Below, piece after piece: positions 1 through 5,405 of a DNA stretch of 8,563 nucleotides. The DNA comes from an uncultured Neomegalonema sp. (lineage in GTDB: Bacteria > Pseudomonadota > Alphaproteobacteria > Rhodobacterales > Rhodobacteraceae): contig CALDZQ010000279.1 in assembly GCA_937944035.1 (NCBI GenBank), positions 1-8,563 of the forward strand, given 5' to 3'. Each line of letters opens with the position of its first letter. The stretch's first letter is position 1. Under the pieces are notes generated by a model. It was not told the DNA's origin. It was given only the letters and a program-made list of their open reading frames with translations, and ran no database searches. The position numbers and the translations under genes were made by a program.

Positions 1-747
1 TCAACACGTATAGTTCATCCCCAGCCGTCCGCCATCCACGTAGATCGTCTCGCCGGTGATGTAGCTGGCCTTCTCGCTCGCCAGAAACGCCACGGCGTCG
101 GCGATCTCGGAGGCTCCGCCGATGCGGCCAAGGGGGGTGCGGGAGAGGACGCGGGCCATTGCGGTGGGGTCGGCGTTGACGCCCGCCAGCATCTCGGTAT
201 CGATCGAGCCGGGGCCGACGGCGTTGACGCGGATACCGTGGGGCGCCAGCGCCAGCGCGGTGGACTTGGTCATCTGCATGATCCCGCCTTTGGAGGCGCA
301 GTAGGCGGTGATCGAGGGGATCGAGACGACGGCGTTGATCGAGGACATGTTGACGATTGCGCCTTTGATGCCCGCTTTGACCATTGCTTTGGCCGCGCGT
401 TGGGAGGCAAGGAACGGGCCGGTGAGGTTCACGTCGATCACGCGGCTGAACTGTTCCAGCGGCAGGTCGAGGAAGTCGCCCGGCGCCGCTATACCTGCGT
501 TATTGACGAGGACTGAGACCGGACCTTGGGCGGCCTCTACCGCGTCGAACAGGGCGTTGATTGCGGCCGGATCGCCCATATCGCACGCGTAGGCGACCGC
601 GCCGTTGCCCATCTCTGCCGCCGCAGCCTTGACCGCGTCGCCTTTGATGTCGACGAGGACGGGCGTGCAGCCGTCTGCCGCGAGCGCCTTTGCGCAAGCG
701 AGGCCGATGCCTTGGGCCGCGCCCGTTACCAATGCGTATCTGGTCAT
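1..747 (-). CDS. SDR family NAD(P)-dependent oxidoreductase
   Basis: A classical short-chain dehydrogenase/reductase of 248 residues, the usual length for this cytoplasmic family, which interconverts alcohols and ketones with NAD(P). Visible motifs are the Rossmann glycine motif TGAAQGIG (residues 8-15), an Asp at the end of beta-2 (D33, which by family rule favours NAD over NADP), NNAG (82-85), N107, and the catalytic set S136, Y149 and K153 (YCASK). The tail reads YVDGGRLGMNYTC; a GGRL-x-x-NYT ending is one I associate with sugar or polyol dehydrogenases of this family, but the substrate cannot be assigned. The ATG is preceded by a good ribosome site (GGGAGAG, 5 bases upstream). The stop codon is the first three bases of the window, so the gene is complete. 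It diverges from the PLP enzyme gene across 56 bp, which hints at shared regulation. FabG is a less likely alternative, since no fab genes are near. Confidence 0.93.
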   Translation of the reverse strand: MTRYALVTGAAQGIGLACAKALAADGCTPVLVDIKGDAVKAAAAEMGNGAVAYACDMGDPAAINALFDAVEAAQGPVSVLVNNAGIAAPGDFLDLPLEQFSRVIDVNLTGPFLASQRAAKAMVKAGIKGAIVNMSSINAVVSIPSITAYCASKGGIMQMTKSTALALAPHGIRVNAVGPGSIDTEMLAGVNADPTAMARVLSRTPLGRIGGASEIADAVAFLASEKASYITGETIYVDGGRLGMNYTC

Positions 748-803
748 TTGTCTCTCCCGTGAGTAGCGTGGTCCGCAGACCGGATTTAATATTGGACACA
801 GTC
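748..803. promoter_or_regulatory. Short divergent control region with GGTC/GACC dyad
   Basis: These 56 bp separate two divergent genes and must hold or overlap the promoters of both. An inverted repeat GGTC-CGCA-GACC lies at 770-781, followed by an AT-rich patch TTTAATATT at 785-793 that could serve as a -10 region. No convincing -35/-10 pair could be matched in either direction. The dyad is short and could be chance; a role as a repressor or activator site is inference. Confidence 0.25.
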
Positions 804-1826
804 ATGCTTTCTCCCGACCAGCTTGCCAAGGCTCTTGATGTTTTTCCGCGTGTGGATGCCGTCCACGCACCCACGGCGGTGGAGAAAATGGCGCGGGTCG
901 GGGCGCAGGCGGGGCTGGAGCTGAGCGTGAAGCGCGATGACTGTACCGGGGTCGCGCTGGGCGGCAACAAGGTACGGCAGCTGGAGTTTTATATCGGCGC
1001 GGCGCAGGCGGAAGGGGCGGATACGATCCTGATTACGGGGGCGATCCAGTCGAACTTTGTCCGCACCGCTGCGGCGATGGCCCGGCGGGCGGGGATGGAT
1101 TGCCATGTGCAGTTGGAGGAGCGGGTTCCAGGGGTGTCTGATCTGTACCGGACCAACGGCAATGTGCTGCTCGACCATCTGTTCGGGGCGACGGTTTACA
1201 GCTTTCCGGTGGGCGAGGATGAGGAGGCCGCCGATGCGTCGCTGGCGGAGATTGCGGCGGGGCTGAAGGCGCAAGGCAAGCGGCCTTATATCATCGGGCT
1301 GGCGGCGAGCTGTCCGCCGCTGGGGGCGCTGGGCTATGTGCGCGGGGCGATGGAGCTGGTGGCGCAGGGGGTGGCGGAGGATTTTGACGAGATCGTGGTG
1401 GCATCGGGGTCTGCCTCGACGCATTGCGGGTTGCTGTGGGGACTGCGGGCGCTGGGGGTGAGCACGCCCGTCTACGGCATTTGCGTGCGGCGCGCGGCGG
1501 ATATTCAGGCGGCGCGGGTGGCGGGCAGGCTGGCGGATATGAGCGCGATGATCGGGGTTGATCTGGTGGTTCCGGCAGCGGATGTGCGGCTGTTTCTGGA
1601 CGAGCGCGAGGGCGGGTACGGACAGATGAGCGCGGCCACAAAAGCGGCGGTTCTCAGCGCGGCGCAGCTGGAAGGGTTGCTGCTCGATCCGGTTTATACG
1701 GGCAAGACGCTGGCGGGGTTGCTGACGTTGCATGAGCGGGGGATGCTGGCCGGGCGCAGGGTGCTGTTCTGGCATACGGGCGGGCAACCCGCGCTGTTCA
1801 GCTATGCGGATGCGTTTGTGGGCTGA
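804..1826 (+). CDS. PLP-dependent D-cysteine desulfhydrase / ACC deaminase family enzyme
   Basis: A fold-type II PLP enzyme of 340 residues, close to the length of D-cysteine desulfhydrase (DcyD) and its relatives L-cysteate sulfo-lyase (CuyA) and ACC deaminase. These enzymes remove sulfide, sulfite or ammonia from small amino acids and leave 2-oxo acids. Family landmarks in order are KRDDCTG (43-49), GGNKVRQLEF with the predicted PLP lysine K56, GAIQSN (79-84), TNGN (117-120), LGALGYV (173-179), the phosphate-binding loop ASGSASTHCGL (200-210), GYG (271-273), LLLDPVYTGK (292-301) and HTGGQPALF (324-332). Two places differ from DcyD as I remember it: QSNF replaces QSNH, and LAASCPP replaces a GGSN segment. 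The exact substrate is therefore open. The ATG at 804 has only a weak GGA 7 bases upstream; in-frame GTGs at 759 and 768 are less likely because the family homology starts later. No sulfonate or cysteine metabolism genes are visible nearby. Confidence 0.88.
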   Translation: MLSPDQLAKALDVFPRVDAVHAPTAVEKMARVGAQAGLELSVKRDDCTGVALGGNKVRQLEFYIGAAQAEGADTILITGAIQSNFVRTAAAMARRAGMDCHVQLEERVPGVSDLYRTNGNVLLDHLFGATVYSFPVGEDEEAADASLAEIAAGLKAQGKRPYIIGLAASCPPLGALGYVRGAMELVAQGVAEDFDEIVVASGSASTHCGLLWGLRALGVSTPVYGICVRRAADIQAARVAGRLADMSAMIGVDLVVPAADVRLFLDEREGGYGQMSAATKAAVLSAAQLEGLLLDPVYTGKTLAGLLTLHERGMLAGRRVLFWHTGGQPALFSYADAFVG

Positions 1827-1832
1827 GAGGGG

Positions 1833-1858
1833 GGGGCGGTTGCCCCGCTTTCGCGAAA
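1833..1858 (+). other. GC-rich hairpin after the PLP enzyme gene
   Basis: GGGGC-GGTT-GCCCC (1833-1846) forms a 5-bp stem right after the stop codon, and the perfect palindrome TTTCGCGAAA follows at 1849-1858. There is no run of T directly behind the stem, so it is not a textbook intrinsic terminator. A T-rich stretch occurs only at 1884-1894. It may still help end or protect the transcript. Confidence 0.3.
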
Positions 1859-1859
1859 C

Positions 1860-1939
1860 TTACTCCGCCGCCTTTTCGAGAGCATTTTTGTTTTGTCGCG
1901 ATTTCCGAGTCGAAAAGCCTATCGGCTTTTCTCGAAATC
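1860..1939. repeat. Palindromic element overlapping the ubiK stop codon
   Basis: An imperfect palindrome spans 1900-1939. The paired arms are GATTTC (1900-1905) with GAAATC (1934-1939), GAG (1907-1909) with CTC (1931-1933), and AAAAGCC (1913-1919) with GGCTTTT (1924-1930). The loop is TATC, and the two one-sided bulges (C1906 and TCG1910-1912) are both on the left arm. A second copy of the TTTTCGA arm lies at 1873-1879 and could pair with 1910-1916 instead. On the minus strand the ubiK frame continues open past its TGA for 25 codons and ends ALEKAAE-stop at 1860. This looks like a small mobile-type palindrome inserted at the 3' end of ubiK, but copies elsewhere cannot be seen from this window. 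It could also act as a terminator between the two convergent genes, although neither strand has a U tract right after the stem. Confidence 0.45.
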
Positions 1940-2171
1940 ACTCCAGCGCATCAAGACGCGCTTTGAGGGCTTCGTTTTCCTCGCGCGCTTTTTGAGCCAT
2001 CGCCCGCACCGCGTCAAATTCCTCGCGGGTGACAAGGTCCATATTGGCCAGAAGGCGCTCCATCTGGCTGTGGACGGCGGTTTCAGCCTCGTCCTTGACG
2101 CCCTTGGCAACGCCCGCCGCGCTGGTCATCAGCTTGCCGATGTCGTCGAAAAAACGGTTATTGGTGTTCAT
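1938..2171 (-). CDS. ubiK: Accessory factor UbiK family protein (BMFP domain)
   Basis: A small protein of 77 residues of the BMFP / UbiK family (formerly DUF526, YqiC). In enterobacteria UbiK helps assemble the soluble ubiquinone biosynthesis complex; the family also has membrane-fusogenic activity in vitro. The N-terminal half (about 5-45) is an amphipathic helix starting NNRFFDDIGKLMTSAAG. The C-terminal half (about 47-77, VTREEFDAVRAMAQKAREEN and on) is the typical charged coiled coil that drives trimer formation. The ATG at 2171 is chosen because AGG sits 5 bases upstream and family homology starts there; an upstream in-frame ATG at 2207 would overlap no known domain. The protein ends at RLDALE, slightly short for the family, and the stop lies inside a palindrome with an open frame beyond it, so the tail may have been cut by an insertion. 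It follows folK by 48 bp on the same strand. Confidence 0.85.
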   Translation of the reverse strand: MNTNNRFFDDIGKLMTSAAGVAKGVKDEAETAVHSQMERLLANMDLVTREEFDAVRAMAQKAREENEALKARLDALE

Positions 2172-2219
2172 CTGTGCCTCGCTGTGTTTGACGCTATATG
2201 GGCGCAAAGCCTTGATTTA

Positions 2220-2780
2220 TCAAGTTCCGGAGGGTCGCAGCGCGGCGCGGTCGGCGGGCGGCAACGCTTCAAGCATCGCGGCCACGGTGGAGCCAATCAC
2301 CGGATGCCGCCAGTCCGGGACCAGCTCGGCCATCGGGGCAAGGACGAAAGCCCGCTCATGCATACGCGGGTGCGGCAGCACGAGTTCGGGACGGTCGGCC
2401 GCCGGGTTGGCCGCCTCAACCGCCCGCCATGCCCAGATTCCGGGGGATACCATCGCGCCGTGGCTTATAATGTCGATGTCACAGACGCGCGGCTCCCACC
2501 GGAAGGCGTCGCCTTGGGTACGGATGCGGCCGACATCTTTCTCGACCGCTTGCACCACGTGCAGCAGCGCGCGACAATCGCCGGAAAAGCTGACCTCCGC
2601 GACGCCGTTGGTGTAATCCGGACCGGATCCTGAGGGCCATGCGGGGGTGCTGTACCAGCGCGAGCGGGCGTGGAATGTGACGCCGGCACTGGCAAGGTCA
2701 TCGATGGCTTGCTCTAACGTGGACACAGGTTGCCCATAACGGGAGTCAAGATTGCCCCCTAATGCGATGATTGACCGCAC
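2220..2780 (-). CDS. folK: 2-amino-4-hydroxy-6-hydroxymethyldihydropteridine pyrophosphokinase
   Basis: FolK (HPPK) transfers pyrophosphate from ATP to 6-hydroxymethyl-7,8-dihydropterin, the step before dihydropteroate synthase in folate biosynthesis, in the cytoplasm. With the start used here it has 186 residues. Visible family blocks are IIALGGNLD (4-12), SRWYSTPAWP (40-49), DYTNGVAEV (55-63), the RWEPRVCDIDII block (94-105) whose D101 and D103 match the metal-binding aspartates, and LPHPRMHERAFVLAPMAEL (135-153). The frame has no ATG near its beginning. GTG at 2780 is chosen because it puts the first beta strand at the N-terminus, as in the family. A TTG at 2864 would add 28 residues of unrelated, basic sequence and is less likely. 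The ribosome site is weak. It is divergent from the NYN gene, an arrangement I associate with Rhodobacterales, and lies upstream of ubiK. Confidence 0.93.
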   Translation of the reverse strand: MRSIIALGGNLDSRYGQPVSTLEQAIDDLASAGVTFHARSRWYSTPAWPSGSGPDYTNGVAEVSFSGDCRALLHVVQAVEKDVGRIRTQGDAFRWEPRVCDIDIISHGAMVSPGIWAWRAVEAANPAADRPELVLPHPRMHERAFVLAPMAELVPDWRHPVIGSTVAAMLEALPPADRAALRPSGT

Positions 2781-2926
2781 CTTTCGTGAACTCGTTTGAT
2801 TTGTAATCCTAGTGTTCCTCGTTGAATACGGACACCACCGCCCTAGTTGGGCCTCGAAGGCCAAAGGCGAAAGTCGCGCACTTCAATCAACTTGCCGTTT
2901 TCGGACGGAATTATTTAGAGGTTTCA
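2781..2926. promoter_or_regulatory. Divergent control region of folK and the NYN gene
   Basis: This 146-bp spacer must carry promoters for both divergent genes. It contains a small hairpin (2847-2864, TTGG-G-CCT, loop CGA, AGG-CCAA, with one bulged G) that would lie in the 5' leader of the NYN mRNA if transcription starts upstream of it. The last 40 bases are AT-rich and end in AGAGG (2917-2921), a good ribosome site 5 bases before the NYN ATG. No promoter boxes with proper spacing could be named with confidence. Confidence 0.3.
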
Positions 2927-3523
2927 ATGTTTTATCGTGATGACAGGCTTGCCCTTTTCATTGATGGTTCCAATTTATATTCTGCTGCAAGAGCCTTGGG
3001 TTTCGATATAGACTATAAAAAACTGTTAAGCGAATTTGCGTCACGGGGAAAATTGGTTCGGGCTTTTTATTACACAGCCTTAATGGAGAATGAAGAGTAT
3101 TCACCGATCCGCCCTCTTGTCGATTGGTTGGATTATAACGGTTATTCGCTCGTTACAAAGCCGACTAAAGAGTACACGGATGCGACCGGCCGTCGTAAAA
3201 TCAAAGGCAATATGGATATAGAGCTTGCGGTTGATGCGATGGAGATCGCCGCGAATGTCGATCATCTGGTGATTTTCTCCGGCGATGGCGATTTCCGGCG
3301 CTTGACGGAAGCACTGCAACGGCAAGGCAAGCGGGTCAGCATCGTCTCGACGATCCGCTCGCAACCGCCGATGATCGCCGATGAGTTGCGGCGGCAGGCG
3401 GATGCGTTTATCGAGTTGGATGATTTGAGTGACCGGATCGGGCGTGAACAACGCACGCGCCCGCCCTATGAGGCCGGACCGGATTTGAATGATGAAACCC
3501 CCGAAGATGACGACGACGCGTAA
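2927..3523 (+). CDS. NYN domain-containing protein (LabA/DUF88 family)
   Basis: A 198-residue protein whose residues 5-168 form a NYN (PIN-like) domain, a fold shared with metal-dependent ribonucleases. The acidic residues expected around the active site are visible: D13 and N16 in LFIDGSNLY, D97 and D103 in GNMDIELAVDAM, and D120 and D122 in FSGDGDF. The conserved block STIRSQPPMIADELRRQADAF (141-161) follows. The C-terminus is a short acidic tail ending EDDDDA. The RNA target is unknown. The ATG at 2927 is supported by AGAGG with 5-base spacing; an in-frame open stretch to 2822 lacks family character. By hand count the 300 bases from 2941 are about 43% GC while the 180 bases from 3241 are about 61%, so the two halves differ sharply. 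The gene ends 35 bases before a strong terminator. Confidence 0.9.
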   Translation: MFYRDDRLALFIDGSNLYSAARALGFDIDYKKLLSEFASRGKLVRAFYYTALMENEEYSPIRPLVDWLDYNGYSLVTKPTKEYTDATGRRKIKGNMDIELAVDAMEIAANVDHLVIFSGDGDFRRLTEALQRQGKRVSIVSTIRSQPPMIADELRRQADAFIELDDLSDRIGREQRTRPPYEAGPDLNDETPEDDDDA

Positions 3524-3557
3524 GCCGGCTTCGCCGTGAAAACGCCGGGATATTCGC

Positions 3558-3588
3558 AAAAGCCTGACCGCATGGTCGGGCTTTTTTT
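3558..3588 (+). terminator. Intrinsic terminator of the NYN gene
   Basis: A 12-bp stem AAAAGCCTGACC (3558-3569) and GGTCGGGCTTTT (3574-3585), with a single T-G wobble, encloses the 4-base loop GCAT. The T run is 7 bases long (3582-3588), with its first part inside the stem. It has all features of a rho-independent terminator on the plus strand. The ATG used for the downstream transporter gene starts in its loop (3572). Confidence 0.88.
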
Positions 3589-4438
3589 GTCTCTGCTGGC
3601 TGTTGTGATCTGGGCGGGCTGGCTGCCGGCAACGCGGATGGCGATTGAAGAGGGGGTTGCGCCGCTTGATCTGGCGCTGCTGCGCTTTGCGGTTCCGGCG
3701 GTTTTGCTGGCTCCGGTCTGGTGGCGGCTGGGGATTTTGCCGGCGGTTCCACCGATAGCGCTGTTGGCAATGATGGGCTGGGGTGCGCCGTTTGTGATCC
3801 TTGTTTCGATGGGATTGCAGAGTGCAAGCGTCGCGCATACGGCGGCGATGGTCCCTTGTACCATGCCGCTGATCGCCGCCGTCGGGGCGCGGCTGGTACT
3901 GGGCGAGAGGATCGGGCCGGAGCGCGGTTTCGGGATGGCGCTGATCGCAGTGGCAGCGGCTTGTGTGGTGTTTCCGGTGTTGTTTTGGGGGTCAGGAGAC
4001 GCGTTGCGGCGGATGGGCCTGCTGTTGCTGGCCGCTACCGGGTGGGCCGCTTTCACCGTGGCGTTCCGGTATAGCGGGCTGACAGGGTTGGAGGCGACGG
4101 CGCTGGTGTCGCTGTACTCGACGGTGTTGATGTTGGCTGCGATTGCCGTGACCGGGAGCACGCTGGGCGGGCTGGGCATGGGGGCGCTCGCGTTTCATGT
4201 GACCGCGCAAGGGGTGCTGTCAGGCTTTGTCGCGACACTGGCCTATGCCTTGGCGATCCGGCGGCTGGGGGCAGCGACGGCGGCGTCTTTCAGTGTGCTG
4301 GTTCCGGTGCTGGCCACGGTGTTTGCGTTCTTCTGGCTGGGTGAGAAGCCGGGGGGCTTGGATGTTTTTGCGCTGGGGATCGGCAGCATTGGGGTGGCGA
4401 TTGTGACGGGGGCGTTGCGGTTGTCGCGGTTTCGATAG
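3572..4438 (+). CDS. EamA/DMT family transporter
   Basis: A very hydrophobic protein of 288 residues with about ten transmembrane helices in two five-helix halves, the layout of the drug/metabolite transporter superfamily (EamA, RhaT-like) in the inner membrane. The first helix reads FLSLLAVVIWAGWLPATRMA and leads into PLDLALLRFAVPAVLL. The end of the first half shows ...MPLIAAVGARLVLGERIG, and the second half repeats this with VPVLATVFAFFWLGEKPG (about 247-264), the typical paired LGE signature. The substrate cannot be predicted; efflux of an amino acid or metabolite is the family default. The start is uncertain: ATG 3572 fits the first helix but lies in a terminator loop and has no clear ribosome site. 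GTG 3536, 13 bases after the NYN stop, would add 12 polar residues. GTG 3605 would cut into helix 1. Confidence 0.88.
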   Translation: MVGLFLSLLAVVIWAGWLPATRMAIEEGVAPLDLALLRFAVPAVLLAPVWWRLGILPAVPPIALLAMMGWGAPFVILVSMGLQSASVAHTAAMVPCTMPLIAAVGARLVLGERIGPERGFGMALIAVAAACVVFPVLFWGSGDALRRMGLLLLAATGWAAFTVAFRYSGLTGLEATALVSLYSTVLMLAAIAVTGSTLGGLGMGALAFHVTAQGVLSGFVATLAYALAIRRLGAATAASFSVLVPVLATVFAFFWLGEKPGGLDVFALGIGSIGVAIVTGALRLSRFR

Positions 4439-4450
4439 GCGGGGACGAAC

Positions 4451-4480
4451 AAAAAAACCGCCGCAGAGAACTGCGGCGGT
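4451..4480 (-). terminator. Intrinsic terminator of the cytochrome P460 gene
   Basis: A perfect 10-bp stem ACCGCCGCAG (4457-4466) and CTGCGGCGGT (4471-4480) with loop AGAA is followed, on the minus strand, by seven U residues (A run at 4451-4457). It lies 37 bases beyond the stop of the minus-strand cytochrome gene. The plus-strand side has no T run, so for the convergent transporter gene it would be a weaker stop. Confidence 0.9.
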
Positions 4481-4517
4481 GGAGTTGGAACGGTGAATTG
4501 GTGAAGCGTAGCGGTGG

Positions 4518-5138
4518 TTATCCGCCGGTACGGCGGACTTCTTCGTCAGGATAACCGAGGTAATCGGAATCTTCGTAAGACATGTGGCATTCGTTGCAGG
4601 CTTTATAGACGTTCACGGCCATCGGTTTGCCGGACGGGGCGACGGCCATGTAGTACCAGTCGTTTGTCTTGGGCGAGGTTCCCGCTGCGACTTTCTGCAT
4701 AAAGAACAACGGACCCGGTTTTGACTTGCCGTCGTCGTTGATCGAGAATGATTCCTTGGCGATGACAGTGCCGACGGGCATTTTCGCACCTTCGTCTTTG
4801 AATTTCAGATATTCGCCCGCGCCCACCGTGTTGACATAGGTGAACAGGAACCGCTCGCCGTGTACGCCCGGATCGGCGGGCAGGGTGCTGGCGGGGGTCC
4901 ATGTGCGGTAGTCGCGGACGAAATCGGCAGGAATCCAGCGTTTGTCGCCCGTGTTGTAGGCGATGCCCATTTTATCGGCCATGCAGAGGTAAACATTGTG
5001 AGCGTCCAGATAACTCATCGCGTCACGGGGAATGGTCAGGTTACAGTCAGCGTCCACATTGCCCATAGACTGCGCAAAGGTTGCGAGGCCGAAAATACCG
5101 CCGAAAGCCACTGTCGCGGCGAGAAAAATGCGTTTCAT
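4518..5138 (-). CDS. Cytochrome P460 family c-type haem protein, exported
   Basis: A 206-residue secreted protein with one c-type haem site, CNECH (C181, C184, H185), near the C-terminus as in cytochrome P460 and cytochrome c'-beta. The N-terminus is a signal peptide (MKRIFLAATVAFGGIFGLATFA, cleavage probably after A22). The P460 beta-sheet domain follows, with FLFTYVNTVGAGEY (97-110), MPVGTVIAKESFS (120-132), GPLFFMQKV (142-150) and WYYMAVAPSGKP (161-172). Characterised P460s oxidise hydroxylamine or bind NO and use a Lys-haem cross-link; whether one of the lysines here does so cannot be judged from sequence alone, so a role in NO or hydroxylamine handling is inference. An N-terminal segment (30-60) has two extra cysteines, C32 and C52, which could form a disulfide in the periplasm. 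The ATG has GGGAG 7 bases upstream. The gene stands alone, with its own terminator, divergent from argS. Confidence 0.9.
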   Translation of the reverse strand: MKRIFLAATVAFGGIFGLATFAQSMGNVDADCNLTIPRDAMSYLDAHNVYLCMADKMGIAYNTGDKRWIPADFVRDYRTWTPASTLPADPGVHGERFLFTYVNTVGAGEYLKFKDEGAKMPVGTVIAKESFSINDDGKSKPGPLFFMQKVAAGTSPKTNDWYYMAVAPSGKPMAVNVYKACNECHMSYEDSDYLGYPDEEVRRTGG

Positions 5139-5169
5139 GATGTTGCTCCCAAAGTGTAAATGCGCCGTA

Positions 5170-5197
5170 AGCCTATGCGCGGCCGGGGCTGCGGCAA
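5170..5197 (-). promoter_or_regulatory. Candidate promoter of the cytochrome P460 gene
   Basis: On the minus strand TTGCCG (5192-5197) and TAGGCT (5170-5175) are 16 bases apart and resemble sigma-70 boxes, placed about 30 bases before the start codon. Both boxes are imperfect, so this is a suggestion from spacing and position only. Confidence 0.3.
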
Positions 5198-5198
5198 A

Positions 5199-5218
5199 AA
5201 CACGCTGTGACACGTGTT
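5199..5218. promoter_or_regulatory. Inverted repeat AACACG-N8-CGTGTT
   Basis: The arms AACACG (5199-5204) and CGTGTT (5213-5218) are exact reverse complements 8 bases apart, and the right part contains the 8-base palindrome ACACGTGT (5210-5217). The dyad sits directly upstream of the candidate -35 box of the cytochrome gene, a normal place for an activator or repressor. It matches no FNR or CRP consensus. Function is inferred from position only. Confidence 0.25.
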
Positions 5219-5405
5219 CGTGATGGGTGCGGACGATCTTCCGGGCGTATTCCGCTTTGACGCGATTTCCGGTCGGGGCATGAATTCACATCCCTTGAAA
5301 TTGCTCTATCGCTGGACTGTGCGGGCGAAATCGCTTTTATGGCGCGAGAGAATGATGATGGCCGTGCAATCGGGATTGCTGCGGCGAGCCGAACCGGGGA
5401 CCAAG

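Noticed and set aside
251..264. Possible CRISPR or tandem-repeat signal anywhere in the window
   Set aside because: No evenly spaced direct repeats were found; the only repeats seen are short dyads and low-complexity codon repeats within the SPOR linker.
786..1787. Long minus-strand open frame opposite the PLP enzyme gene
   Set aside because: Its translation is rich in Arg, His, Pro and Gln without any domain, the usual shadow of a GC-rich gene on the other strand.
2211..2224. FNR/Anr-like box CTTGAT-TT-ATCAAG between folK and ubiK
   Set aside because: The half-sites match TTGAT/ATCAA, but the gap is 2 bases instead of 4, and the site overlaps the folK stop codon; the spacing rules out normal FNR binding.
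1893..2633. Plus-strand open frame of 246 codons across ubiK and folK
   Set aside because: It runs antisense to two genes with clear family motifs and shows no domain of its own.
2781..2864. Longer FolK starting at TTG 2864
   Set aside because: The added 28 residues precede the first conserved beta strand, are unlike the family, and would use a rare start codon inside a control region.
5214..5405. 64-residue N-terminal extension of ArgS starting at GTG 5214
   Set aside because: The extension has no resemblance to ArgS and no ribosome site, and the ATG at 5406 has a good one and the family-typical N-terminus.
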